Assembly (NCBI GenBank): GCA_003389215.1
Contig: QQVP01000121.1
Coordinates: 62,001 to 126,000, forward strand
Direction: 5' to 3'
Source of the DNA: Planctomycetota bacterium
GTDB taxonomy: Bacteria; Planctomycetota; Planctomycetia; Pirellulales; UBA7805
DNA length: 64,000 bases
The notes under the pieces were generated by a model, which searched no databases, was not told the DNA's origin, and worked only from the letters and a program-made list of their open reading frames with translations. A program made the translations under genes and the position numbers. Below, piece by piece: positions 46,081 to 54,946 of this stretch (the first letter of the stretch is position 1; each line of letters begins with the position of its first letter).

Positions 46081-46353
46081 GCGGCACTTCGTATTGAACG
46101 TGGCAATTTCTTCCCCGCTCCGCGCTGTCGCCGCTGGCGACCCCAGACCTTCGTTGGCCGAACTGGTTGATCGAGGCAAGAGTCTTCGGATTTCCCCCTC
46201 GTGTGGCGAAAAAACTCCGGCCGAGACACGGCCTGACAGGCGGCAACGGAGCGCGTTTCCTCGGGAATCTCCCCTCCAGGCGGAGCGGCACCGCCGGTAC
46301 ATGATTGCAGGGCCGCGTGCGTGTGGGGGTCGGGCTTGCCCGAGGTCCTTTTT

Positions 46354-46397
46354 CAGCGGGGCGGCTTTTTGTGGTTCAGTGGGGCTGCTTTTTGTGG
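46354..46397 (+). repeat. 21-bp direct repeat pair with T-tracts
   Basis: CAGCGGGGCGGCTTTTTGTGG (46354-46374, two mismatches) and its second copy at 46377-46397 lie head to tail 23 bases apart. A related 'GGTCCTTTTTCAG' precedes them. They lie 40-80 bases upstream of the imuA promoter and could bind a regulator. Confidence 0.6.
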
Positions 46398-46436
46398 CGC
46401 GCGGGGGTCCCCTTGGAAGAATTCCTGATCCTCGCC

Positions 46437-46465
46437 TGGACAACCTAACGATACATATGTATACT
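46437..46465 (+). promoter_or_regulatory. imuA-imuB-dnaE2 promoter with overlapping palindromic operator
   Basis: TGGACA (46437-46442), a 17-base spacer and TATACT (46460-46465) form a near-consensus promoter. The perfect 12-bp palindrome ATACATATGTAT (46451-46462) fills the end of the spacer and the first half of the -10. A repressor bound there would block RNA polymerase. Known: imuA-imuB-dnaE2 cassettes are usually under LexA control. Inferred: a LexA-type SOS operator of this lineage. No lexA gene is in the window. Confidence 0.6.
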
Positions 46466-46485
46466 ATCCGGCAATGTCGGGCACG

Positions 46486-46628
46486 GCCCCGAAGGGCGCC
46501 GAAATCACCGCCCCGAAGGGAGCCGAAATCCCGCTCCGAAGGGGCCCGAAAAAAGAGTCCCGAAGGACGCCGAAATCACGATCCCAAAAGGACCTGAAAA
46601 AAAGAGCCCCAACGGGACAGGAAATCAG
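46486..46628 (+). repeat. Six imperfect 23-25-bp tandem repeats in the imuA leader
   Basis: Units begin at 46486, 46510, 46533, 46557, 46581 and 46606. The theme is GCCCCGAAGGG-CGCCGAAATC-ACC; the tail is GAAATC in units 1, 2, 4 and 6 and GAAAAAA in units 3 and 5. Each unit starts with a small CCC-GAA-GGG fold-back. The array ends 34 bases before the ATG of imuA and, given the promoter at 46437, lies in the 5' untranslated leader. It is not a CRISPR: there are no spacers. Confidence 0.85.
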
Positions 46629-46662
46629 ACGGAAGCCTGGTCAAACTTAGAGACCCACAACG

Positions 46663-47496
46663 ATGAGCACCGATCCGCCGCCGACCGAACCGGTCCGGCC
46701 CGAAATCTTGCGGCAGTTGGCCGAGGTGCTTCGTCGGGCGGAACGGACCGCGGGCGTGGCGGGTGGGGGTGTCGATACGCCTCATTCGTCGCTGGTGACC
46801 AGTGGCGTGCCGGCGGTCGATCGCCTGTTGCCATCTGGCGGATTTGTGCGGGGCACGCTGGTCGAGTGGCTTGCTCCGCCCAATGTATGCGGACCAGGAG
46901 CCGCCGGCGGAGCGGGAGCACTAGCCCTGTCGGCCGCCCGTGAGGCCGCCCTCGCTGGCGGCGCGGTTGTGGTGGTCGAGCGAGCCGACGGCGACGCGCT
47001 CCGTTTTCATCCTCCGGCGGCCGCCGCCTGGGGAGTCGATCTGGCACGATTGCTGATCGTCCGTCCCACCAGCGACGCCGACGAAATCTGGGCTCTCGAT
47101 CAGGTCGCACGTTGCCGGGGTGTGGCGGCCTGGTTGTGGTGGGGCGGCGGGCTCGAGGGGCGTGACTTTCGCCGTTTGCAGTTGGCCACCGAACAGAGCG
47201 GATCGCTGGGACTATTGGTGCGGCCGTGCGCCCTGCAAAGCCAACCCTCCTGGGCCACGTTGCGAATGGTCGTTGAGCCGCTGCCCGCTGCCCACACCGC
47301 CGGTGCCAATGACGAGCCCCGCCAAACGGTGCAGCGGTTGCGCGTCCGATTGTTGCGAGTCCGTGGGGGAGCCGACGCGGCGACCGTAGATTTGGAGATC
47401 GACGATGCGACGTACACGATCGCGGCCGCGAAGCGTGGCGATTTGGCTGCCTCGCTGGCCGATTCAGCGTCTCTTGCGCGACGAGCCGGAGCTTAG
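46663..47496 (+). CDS. imuA: ImuA-like RecA-related protein of the mutasome cassette
   Basis: Seen: 277 residues. SGVPAVDRLLPSGGFVRGTLVEWL (about 46-69) marks the RecA-like core; AREAALAGGAVVVVERAD and LLIVRPTSDADEIWALDQVA follow. A strict Walker A is not visible; the loop reads Gly/Ala-rich (PGAAGGAGALAL). Known: ImuA (also called ImuA' or SulA-like/RecA-like) works with ImuB and DnaE2 in DNA-damage-induced mutagenesis. Context decides: imuB overlaps its end by 92 bases and dnaE2 follows. The start has only a weak ribosome site. The leader holds the 24-bp repeat array. Confidence 0.85.
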   Translation: MSTDPPPTEPVRPEILRQLAEVLRRAERTAGVAGGGVDTPHSSLVTSGVPAVDRLLPSGGFVRGTLVEWLAPPNVCGPGAAGGAGALALSAAREAALAGGAVVVVERADGDALRFHPPAAAAWGVDLARLLIVRPTSDADEIWALDQVARCRGVAAWLWWGGGLEGRDFRRLQLATEQSGSLGLLVRPCALQSQPSWATLRMVVEPLPAAHTAGANDEPRQTVQRLRVRLLRVRGGADAATVDLEIDDATYTIAAAKRGDLAASLADSASLARRAGA

Positions 47497-49117
47497 CGGC
47501 CGCGCGGTGGTGCTTTACGAATCGTTCCGCGGCGGACGGCGCGTTTGCGCCGTTTCGCAGCGGGCCGCGCAGCGAGGCGTGCATATCGACATGCCGGTCG
47601 CCGAAGCGACTTCGCTCGTCGAGCGGCACGAACGGCACGTGGCCGCTCACGACGCGGCGGCCGATCGGGCGATGCTGGAACAACTGGCCGGCTGGTGCCA
47701 AAGGTTCAGTCCCCTCGTGGCTCTTGATATTGCTGAAGAAAAAGGGGCTCGTGAAACAGCCGCCAGCGGGCCACAGGGTCTGCTCTTGGACGTCACGGGT
47801 TTGCCGTCGCTCTTCGGCGGCGAAGGCGCCTTCGCCCGTCAGATCGTCCGCGACTTTTCTCGCGAAGGTTGGTATGTCCGTGTGGCCTTGGCCGATACGG
47901 CCGGAACCGCCTGGGCGATGGCTCATTATGGCGGAGGTCGCACGGCGGTAGGTCGCACTGTGGCAGATCGTCGTTCTCACCGCGGCTCGAAGCTGCCGCG
48001 CGAGGTGCCGCAGATCGTTCCTGCCGGCCAGAGCCTGGCGGCATTGGCTCCTTTGCCCGTCGCGGCCCTGCGCCTGAGTGAGGCAACCGTTACGCGGTTG
48101 GCCAGCTTGGGGCTGATCACAATCGGCCAGGTGGCCGAGCTTCCACGGGCGGCTTTGGCCAGCCGTTTTGACGAGGAACTACTGCGGCGTTTGGACGAGG
48201 CGCTCGGCAGCCGCGAAGAAGCCACGCCGGCCGAACACGCGGCCGAGCCTCTGATGGCGGCCTGTCGTTTCCCCACCCCGACCGATCGTCGTGAGGTGCT
48301 CGAATTTGCCTGGCAAGATCTGATTGACCAGCTTTGCCGTCAGCTCGTCCAACGCGGTGAAGGAGCGCTGCGTTTGGAGTGCTCCCTGGAATTGGAGGCC
48401 GGAGAGCCCCTCTTGATTTCGCTGAGCACCTATCGCCCCGTGGCCGATGCACGTCACCTGAAAGACCTGCTTCGCCTGCGATGGGAGTGTCAGCCGCTCG
48501 ACCAGGCGGCGTGGCGAATCGAAGTCAGCGTGCCGCTGACGGCCCCCTTGGAACGCCGTCAGCAAACCCTCTTCGACGCCACCACCACGCATCCAAGCGG
48601 GTCAGGCGGCGAGTTCACTGGTCAAACGACACAGCGGGCCGTGGCCACATTGATCGATCGGCTCAGCAGTCGTCTGGGACGCGAGGCCGTTCTTTCTGCA
48701 CGACTCACCGGCGACGCCGTACCCGAGTATGCCTCCCTGACGCGACCGCTGAGCGGACAGCGACCACTTCGCACCACCGCCCGGCACCGCTCGTCGCGGC
48801 AGCCGCAACAGCCCGCCAAGCGACCCGCCGGAGCGCGACCGTTGTGGCTCGTGCCCCGACCGCTGCGTGTGCCGGTCGTGGCGACGGTCGTCGTTGCCGA
48901 ACATGAACGCGAGGGAACGCCGATTCGCTTTCGACTCCGTGGAACCGATCACGTCGTGGCCCGCTGCTGGGGACCGGAGCGCATCGAAACCGGATGGTGG
49001 CGCGGCGCCGCGGTGCGACGCGACTACTACCGTGTCGAAACGACGACCGGTTTGCGATTTTGGTTGTTTCGTTGTCTGCGGCAACAGGCCTGGTTCCTGC
49101 ACGGCATGTTCGAGTAA
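47405..49117 (+). CDS. imuB: ImuB, catalytically inactive Y-family polymerase homologue
   Basis: Seen: 570 residues beginning MRRTRSRPRSVAIWLPRWPIQRL; the conserved VAIWLPRWP segment lies within the 92-base overlap with imuA, so the overlap is real. Later parts include LLLDVTGLPSLFGGE, ADTAGTAWAMAHYG and the little-finger-like region, ending in the family tail GGWWRG-like (IETGWWRGAAVRRDYYRV). Known: ImuB lacks the acidic active-site residues of Y-family polymerases (here WLPRW stands where they have DxDxFF), and acts as the hub that binds the beta clamp, ImuA and DnaE2. Inferred: same role. An overlap of this length is more than the usual few bases. Confidence 0.9.
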   Translation: MRRTRSRPRSVAIWLPRWPIQRLLRDEPELSGRAVVLYESFRGGRRVCAVSQRAAQRGVHIDMPVAEATSLVERHERHVAAHDAAADRAMLEQLAGWCQRFSPLVALDIAEEKGARETAASGPQGLLLDVTGLPSLFGGEGAFARQIVRDFSREGWYVRVALADTAGTAWAMAHYGGGRTAVGRTVADRRSHRGSKLPREVPQIVPAGQSLAALAPLPVAALRLSEATVTRLASLGLITIGQVAELPRAALASRFDEELLRRLDEALGSREEATPAEHAAEPLMAACRFPTPTDRREVLEFAWQDLIDQLCRQLVQRGEGALRLECSLELEAGEPLLISLSTYRPVADARHLKDLLRLRWECQPLDQAAWRIEVSVPLTAPLERRQQTLFDATTTHPSGSGGEFTGQTTQRAVATLIDRLSSRLGREAVLSARLTGDAVPEYASLTRPLSGQRPLRTTARHRSSRQPQQPAKRPAGARPLWLVPRPLRVPVVATVVVAEHEREGTPIRFRLRGTDHVVARCWGPERIETGWWRGAAVRRDYYRVETTTGLRFWLFRCLRQQAWFLHGMFE

Positions 49118-49129
49118 GAGCACCGAATC

Positions 49130-52100
49130 GTGGCCTACGCCGAGTTGCACTGCAAAACGAACTTCTCCTTTCTCGAGGGGGCTTCGCATCCACATGAGCT
49201 GGTCGAGCGGGCCGCGGAGCTCGAATACCGTGCGCTGGCGATCACCGATCGCAACAGCCTGGCGGGGGTCGTCCGCGCGCACGCGGCGGCCAAACCGCTG
49301 GGGCTGAAGCTGCTGATCGGCGCCGAGATCACGCCCGACGATGCGCCGCCGGTGGTGCTACTGGCAACCGACCGGGCCGGCTATGGCCGCTTGGCTCGCT
49401 TGATTACCCGCGGTCGCCGGCGATGTGAGAAGGGAGCATGCCAACTGACGCTCGACGATCTGGCGGACTTTCACGAAGGCCTCATCGCGGCGGTCGTTTC
49501 CGACCAACTGTCTGCCTCTTCCCCATCCAAAGAATCGTCGCTTCGCGCACTGGCCACCTATCGCGAGATATTTCCGCGGAGCTGCTACCTGCTGGCCGAG
49601 GTGCATTATGGCAGTGACGACGAACGTCGCCTGGCCGAGCTCGATACTCTGGCACGCGGCAGTCGACTGCCGCTGGTCGCCGCCGGAGGGGTTCACTTTC
49701 ACCGTCGCGAGCGACGCACCCTTTGCGACATCCTGACCGCCACGCGATGGGGCCAAACGGTCGACGAAGCCCGCGACGTGCTGTTGCCGAATCGCGAGCG
49801 CTACCTGAAATCGGCGGCCGAGATGCGAGCCCGCTTCACTCGTTATCCGGCCGCCCTACGGCGGACACTCGAAATCGCCCAGCGGTGTACCTTTTCGCTC
49901 GACGAGCTGCGCTACGAGTATCCCGAGGAACTCGTCCCGGCCGGCATCGAGGCGATCGACTACCTGACCGAACTCACCTGGCAGGGAGCTTGTCGGCGTT
50001 ATCCCGACGGGCTGCCCGACAAGGTCGCCGGCCTGCTGCGACACGAGCTCGCGCTGATTCGCGAGTTGAAGTACGAGGCCTACTTTCTCACCGTCTGGGA
50101 CCTGGTTCGTTTTGCGCGGCGCCGGGGCATCTTGTGCCAGGGACGCGGCTCGGCCGCCAATTCGGCCGTTTGCTATTGCCTGGGAATCACGTCGGTCGAT
50201 CCCGGACAAATGGACTTGCTGTTCGAGCGATTCGTCAGTCGCGAGCGCAACGAAGCGCCTGACATCGACGTCGATTTCGAACACGAGCGCCGCGAGGAGG
50301 TCCTGCAGTACATCTATCAGAAGTACGGTCGCGAGCGAGTCGGCATGACCGCCGAGGTGATTACCTACCGCACGCGGTCGGCGATTCGCGATGTGGGCAA
50401 GGCCCTGGGCCTATCGCTCGATCGGGTCGACGCTTTGACCAAGAGCATCGAGGTACGAGGCGAGCCGCAATATGCCAAACGATTTGCCGAAGCGGGTCTC
50501 GACGTCGAATCGGAACTGGGGCGCCGCCTGATCTCGCTGGTGCAGGAACTTTGCGGCTTTCCGCGGCACCTCTCTCAGCACGTCGGCGGCATGGTCATGA
50601 CCGAAGGCCCGCTTTGCGAGCTGGTGCCGATTGAAAATGCGGCCATGGCCGACCGCACGGTCATTCAGTGGAACAAAGATGACTTGGACGAGCTGGGCAT
50701 CCTCAAGGTCGACTGCCTCTCGCTGGGCATGCTCACCGCGATTCGCAAAGCCCTCGATCTGGTCGAGCGACATCGCCTTCACCAGGGACCAGGCGGACCC
50801 CGGCTCACCCTGGCCAGCGTGCCCCCGGAGGATCCACGGGTTTACGAGATGATCTGCCGGGCCGATACGATCGGCGTCTTTCAGATCGAGAGCCGAGCCC
50901 AGATGAGCATGCTACCGAGACTGCGACCGCGTTGTTATTACGACCTGGTGATCGAGGTGGCCATCGTGCGACCGGGACCGATTCAGGGCAACATGGTCCA
51001 TCCCTTTTTGCGGCGCCGCATGGGCCAGGAAGCGGTTACTTATCCCAACGACGCGATTCGCCAGGTGCTCGACAAGACGCTCGGCGTGCCGATCTTTCAG
51101 GAACAGGCGATGCGTCTGGCGGTCGTGGCCGCGGGCTTTACCCCGGGCGAGGCCGACGAGCTGCGCCGCGCGATGGCCGCCTGGCGGCGGCGCGGATCGA
51201 TCGAACCGTTCCGCCTGAAGCTGCTCGCGGGCATGAAGGCGAACGGGCTTTCCGCCGAGTTTGCCGAAAACGTCTTTCGCCAGATTCGCGGCTTTGGCGA
51301 GTATGGGTTTCCCGAGTCGCACGCGGCGAGCTTTGCCCTGTTGGTTTACGTCTCGGCCTGGCTGAAATGCCATCACCCGGCGGTGTTTGCCGCGGCGGTG
51401 ATCAACAGCCAGCCGATGGGCTTCTATGCCCCCGCCCAACTGGTGCGCGACGCTCGTGAACATGGCGTCGAGGTTCGCGGCGTCGACGCGAATTACAGCC
51501 GTTGGGATTGCACATTGGAAAGCCAGGCGACCGGCACGTCCCCCGCTCTGCGGCTCGGCTTTCGCATGCTCGCTGGCATGCGAAAGGTCGATGCCGAGAC
51601 GATCGAGCGCGAGCGAGCCCGCGAGCCTTATCGATCGATTGAAGATTTCACGGTGCGCACTGGCTTGCCGCGAACCGTGATTGTCCGCCTGAGCGATGCG
51701 GACGCCTTCGGTTCGCTGCGCCTCGACCGTCGCGGGGCCCTCTGGAACGCCCTGGCCCAGGAGCGCGCCCCCCAGCCGATGCCATTGTTCGACGATTTGC
51801 CGGGCGAGGACGATCACCAAGAGGCGCTGCCGCGACTCGACGCCGAGGCCGAAGTACACGCCGACTATCGAGCGACCGGCCTGTCCTTGCGGGCCCATCC
51901 GATTTCGTTTTATCGCGATCAACTCCGGGTGCTGCGGGTCGCAACGAGTCGCGAGCTGGCCACTCGCCCATCCGGGCGACCGGTCCGCGTGGCGGGCCTG
52001 GTATTGCTACGACAACGCCCGAGTACGGCCAAGGGGATCACCTTCGTGACGCTCGAGGACGAAACGGGCACAGCCAATCTGGTCATCCGGCCGCCGATCT

Positions 52101-52258
52101 GGGAGCGTTACTATCGCGTGGCGAAAACGTCGGCCGCGATGATCGCCCACGGCAAGCTGGAACGCAAACACGGCGTGATTCACGTCGTGGTCAACAAGCT
52201 GGAAGACTTGCAGGGGCGAATTCGCGAGATGAGCTCACGCTCGCGTGACTTCCGCTAG
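49130..52258 (+). CDS. dnaE2: Error-prone DNA polymerase DnaE2
   Basis: Seen: 1042 residues from GTG at 49130, 12 bases after imuB. PHP domain with YAELHCKTNFSFLEGASHP at the start and AITDRNSLAG; polymerase core with GRGSAANSAVCYCLGIT, catalytic acids in PDIDVDFEHERR (about 382) and IVRPGPIQG; helix-hairpin-helix and a C-terminal OB fold (VAGLVLLRQRPSTAKGITFVTLEDE). The length, about 120-150 residues below DnaE, and the missing clamp-loader tail fit DnaE2. Known: DnaE2 does error-prone translesion synthesis with ImuA/ImuB after DNA damage. The imuA-imuB-dnaE2 order is intact. Nothing suggests inactivation. Confidence 0.95.
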   Translation: MAYAELHCKTNFSFLEGASHPHELVERAAELEYRALAITDRNSLAGVVRAHAAAKPLGLKLLIGAEITPDDAPPVVLLATDRAGYGRLARLITRGRRRCEKGACQLTLDDLADFHEGLIAAVVSDQLSASSPSKESSLRALATYREIFPRSCYLLAEVHYGSDDERRLAELDTLARGSRLPLVAAGGVHFHRRERRTLCDILTATRWGQTVDEARDVLLPNRERYLKSAAEMRARFTRYPAALRRTLEIAQRCTFSLDELRYEYPEELVPAGIEAIDYLTELTWQGACRRYPDGLPDKVAGLLRHELALIRELKYEAYFLTVWDLVRFARRRGILCQGRGSAANSAVCYCLGITSVDPGQMDLLFERFVSRERNEAPDIDVDFEHERREEVLQYIYQKYGRERVGMTAEVITYRTRSAIRDVGKALGLSLDRVDALTKSIEVRGEPQYAKRFAEAGLDVESELGRRLISLVQELCGFPRHLSQHVGGMVMTEGPLCELVPIENAAMADRTVIQWNKDDLDELGILKVDCLSLGMLTAIRKALDLVERHRLHQGPGGPRLTLASVPPEDPRVYEMICRADTIGVFQIESRAQMSMLPRLRPRCYYDLVIEVAIVRPGPIQGNMVHPFLRRRMGQEAVTYPNDAIRQVLDKTLGVPIFQEQAMRLAVVAAGFTPGEADELRRAMAAWRRRGSIEPFRLKLLAGMKANGLSAEFAENVFRQIRGFGEYGFPESHAASFALLVYVSAWLKCHHPAVFAAAVINSQPMGFYAPAQLVRDAREHGVEVRGVDANYSRWDCTLESQATGTSPALRLGFRMLAGMRKVDAETIERERAREPYRSIEDFTVRTGLPRTVIVRLSDADAFGSLRLDRRGALWNALAQERAPQPMPLFDDLPGEDDHQEALPRLDAEAEVHADYRATGLSLRAHPISFYRDQLRVLRVATSRELATRPSGRPVRVAGLVLLRQRPSTAKGITFVTLEDETGTANLVIRPPIWERYYRVAKTSAAMIAHGKLERKHGVIHVVVNKLEDLQGRIREMSSRSRDFR

Positions 52259-52459
52259 CCCCTAGAACGATTCTCATTTCCCTGTAGCGTCTCGGCTGGC
52301 TACGACCGCGCTTGACGTTGTCGACCTGCATCGACGAATCTTCTGGATTCGCCTGCATCGGTCTCCTCGTCAAACTTGTCTCGCGGGCGCCGAAGACACC
52401 ACATCGATCCGAGAAACGCTCGAGAACGTGCGTCGCCATCGAGCGCACCATTAACGGAA
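52259..52459. other. Convergent gap after dnaE2
   Basis: About 200 bases between the ends of dnaE2 and the SUMF1-like gene. I see no gene, terminator hairpin or repeat that I can support. Confidence 0.3.
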
Positions 52460-54946
52460 TCACTCTGGCAAGACGACGCGAAAGCCGGTCCAGGGTCGAA
52501 ACCGTCCCGTGTTGAGCGGCACATCTCGCGGTCCCGCCTTGCGACCGCTGAACAGGGCCCTCGCGGCACTGCGACAGAAGGCGGCGATGTTGTCGCATCC
52601 TCCCCCGCGCAGAATCCGCATCCCGCTACTCCTCGGACCGATCGGGTCGACCGCCACCTTGTTGTTGTCGGCAAACTCGGCGTAGTAGCCATCGCGGTGG
52701 TAATCGCGAACCCACTCGTAGACGTTGCCATGCATGTCGTAGAGCCCCCAAGCGTTGGGCTGGTAGGAACCGACCGGCCCGGGCCCCGTGTCCTCGGCAC
52801 CCTTGGGCAGTCCGAAAGTCGCTTGAGACTGCTTCAGCACATCGCCGAAGGCATAGGCCGACGTCGTGCCGGCTCGACAGGCGTACTCCCACTCGGCCTC
52901 GGTCGGCAGACGATAGTTGCGACCTTCCCTGTTCTTTAGGGCGGCACAGAACTGCCGGGCATCCATCGTCGTTACGTTGTGCACCGGAAGGTTTTCGCCG
53001 ATCTTCTCGCTGGGGTTCGCCGCCAAGGCACGCTCGAACTGTCCCTGCGTCACTTCGTGGGTCCCGATATAGAAGCCACGCGTCAGGCGGACCCGATGTT
53101 GTCGCTCGGAAACGGGTGTCAAGACGTTGTTGACAATGCGTATCTGGAAGACCTCACGTCCCGCTTCGGATTCGGGCGACCCCATGAGGAACTCGCCCGG
53201 CGGACAGTAGATCAGACGCATTTGCAGGGCGTTGATGATCAGCAATCGCTCGTCGATCAACGTCTGCTCGATCGCGGCTCGCTTTTCATCCGTGGCTTTC
53301 ACGTAGGCGTCGATCAGGAAATGTCGACCCCGCGTATTGATGTCGACCTGATAGTCTTTCGCCTTGCCGCGAATCTTGCGACCCGCGAGTCGCCACGCCT
53401 TGCCAATCTCGACGAGATCGTCGAGACCGCGTCCCGCGCTTGACTCGAGTTCCGCGGCGGCGGCGATCTTGGCGTCGGAGCCGAGCCGCAGGTGGGGCAA
53501 GCCGGCCGCATGGTTGCCCTGAACGAAGTAGAGATAGAGCCCCAGCAGCAAGTTCGCGTTGGCGTCGTTGGCGTCCTCGGCGAGAGCCTTGCGCCATTGC
53601 GGCAGTTTCTGGGCGTAGGCCCTGGCGATTTCGATCTGGTGCCGCCGCTTCTCGATCTCGACCTGCACACTTCGCCGCCGGTGCTCGGTGCCCATCTCGT
53701 AGATCGCCTCGGAGAGATCGAGCGCGATTTGCAGCTCGTCTTGCTTGAACATCTTGTCGATCAGCAGCGCCGCCTGCTCCCAAAAATACTCGTACATGTC
53801 GGCCTGCGGCTTGATCCGCTTGCTCATGGCGATCACCATCTCCGCGCGCACCTTTGGCCCGTCGACCTGATAGTTTTCCTCAAGCAGCTTGACGGCCTTC
53901 TCCGCGCTGATGATGTCCGCCCGCTTCAGGGCCAGGGCGAGTACTTCTTGCAGGATGAAGTACTGGGTCGGCGCATCTCCCTGATAGAGTTCATACTCCG
54001 ACAAGAGGACGCCGATGCGGAACTCCTCATCCTCTTTCAACGGAGGCGGGTCCTTCGCGTCGAGCTTCTGCTTGGCCTCGCGCAGCTGCTGCTTGGTCGC
54101 GATCGGGTGCCGAATCTTCGCTCCGCCATCGACCTCGGCCGTGGGCCGCTGCGGGGCACCGCCGATGTCAGGCAGGTCGCTGCCGCTGGGCGTCGATGGA
54201 GTGACTCCTGGCTGGGACACATCAACGTCGGCCACACCGTTCCCGCCGTCGCCATCGGACACGGGAAGATCCGGGAGCGAATCGTCGCCCCCCTCGATCT
54301 CGACCGTCGTCAAACTGCCGGACGTGCCGTCCGACGCGGTCGCGTCGTTCGGCCCGATCTCGACCGGCGGATCGCCGTCCGACGTATCGGTCTCGGGGCG
54401 GAGTTCCAGGGTGCCGACCGGTGAAATCTCCAAGCCGCCTCGCGTTTCCAGCGGGACGACCGCCAGCATGCGCGAACTCACGACGTCGGTCAGCAAGACC
54501 CCGACCAGCAGCATCACGAGGGTCGCGACTCCATAGACCGGTAGATGCCAGGATCGCGTGAGCGCGGGCTGCCGGCCGCGCCGCCGCACGCGGCGGCGCT
54601 CGGGCATGGGAAACTCGGTCACCGTGCCAAGATTTGCGGCATCTTGCTCTTCAATGTCGTCCGAGGCGGCGGCCTTCCGCAAACCGGCGTCGTATTTGGC
54701 CTTCGTCTCCGGTTGCAGCAGTTCGATGCGAGCGGAGGCGATGTGATTGAGAATCTGTTGCGAGAGATCGACGTGGGGGCCGATTGCGCACTCGCGGACA
54801 TAGGTCATCCGCTGATTGGCGGCCGCCTCGATGACGTCCGCATCGGCCTCGAAATCGACCAATCCAAGCAGCCGATAGTGGTTCGGCGGCTGCTCGTCGG
54901 GCGGAATCCCGAGCCACTTATGGTAGGCGTCGAATTGTTCTGCCAT
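52460..54946 (-). CDS. Formylglycine-generating-enzyme-like (SUMF1) protein with J-like N-terminus and membrane helix
   Basis: Seen: 828 residues from ATG at 54946, with AGGA seven bases upstream. Residues 5-85 form a planctomycete domain, YHKWLGIPPDEQPPNHYRLLGL to LLQPETKAKYDAGLRK, that looks like a J domain without its HPD. A membrane helix follows at about 130-150 (VYGVATLVMLLVGVLL), then an acidic linker (to about 260), a helical region (270-550) and the SUMF1/FGE domain (about 580-828; EFLMGSPESEAGRE, YIGTHEVTQGQFERAL, RLPTEAEWEYACRAGT, GNVYEWVRDY, FRVVLPE). Known: SUMF1 domains act as sulfatase activators or in many unrelated roles. The usual RGGSW is RGGGCDN here. Divergent from an Hsp70 gene, 317 bases away. 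Confidence 0.85.
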   Translation of the reverse strand: MAEQFDAYHKWLGIPPDEQPPNHYRLLGLVDFEADADVIEAAANQRMTYVRECAIGPHVDLSQQILNHIASARIELLQPETKAKYDAGLRKAAASDDIEEQDAANLGTVTEFPMPERRRVRRRGRQPALTRSWHLPVYGVATLVMLLVGVLLTDVVSSRMLAVVPLETRGGLEISPVGTLELRPETDTSDGDPPVEIGPNDATASDGTSGSLTTVEIEGGDDSLPDLPVSDGDGGNGVADVDVSQPGVTPSTPSGSDLPDIGGAPQRPTAEVDGGAKIRHPIATKQQLREAKQKLDAKDPPPLKEDEEFRIGVLLSEYELYQGDAPTQYFILQEVLALALKRADIISAEKAVKLLEENYQVDGPKVRAEMVIAMSKRIKPQADMYEYFWEQAALLIDKMFKQDELQIALDLSEAIYEMGTEHRRRSVQVEIEKRRHQIEIARAYAQKLPQWRKALAEDANDANANLLLGLYLYFVQGNHAAGLPHLRLGSDAKIAAAAELESSAGRGLDDLVEIGKAWRLAGRKIRGKAKDYQVDINTRGRHFLIDAYVKATDEKRAAIEQTLIDERLLIINALQMRLIYCPPGEFLMGSPESEAGREVFQIRIVNNVLTPVSERQHRVRLTRGFYIGTHEVTQGQFERALAANPSEKIGENLPVHNVTTMDARQFCAALKNREGRNYRLPTEAEWEYACRAGTTSAYAFGDVLKQSQATFGLPKGAEDTGPGPVGSYQPNAWGLYDMHGNVYEWVRDYHRDGYYAEFADNNKVAVDPIGPRSSGMRILRGGGCDNIAAFCRSAARALFSGRKAGPRDVPLNTGRFRPWTGFRVVLPE

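Larger units (their letters stand above)
45850..46662. other. 813-base regulatory gap between alpha-2-macroglobulin and imuA
   Basis: This divergent region holds a -10 box for the minus-strand gene (46075-46080), a pair of 21-bp direct repeats (46354-46397), the imuA promoter with a palindrome (46437-46465) and six 23-25-bp repeats (46486-46628). The stretch 46094-46440 contains an open frame on the plus strand that I judge non-coding: it has no ribosome site, no recognisable domain and runs through the repeats. Confidence 0.6.

Noticed and set aside
46094-46597. Plus-strand frame upstream of imuA
   Set aside because: No ribosome site, Arg/Pro-rich, and it runs through the direct repeats, the promoter and half of the repeat array.
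46486-46628. Possible CRISPR array
   Set aside because: Units are contiguous with no spacers of unique sequence and vary internally; no cas gene is near.
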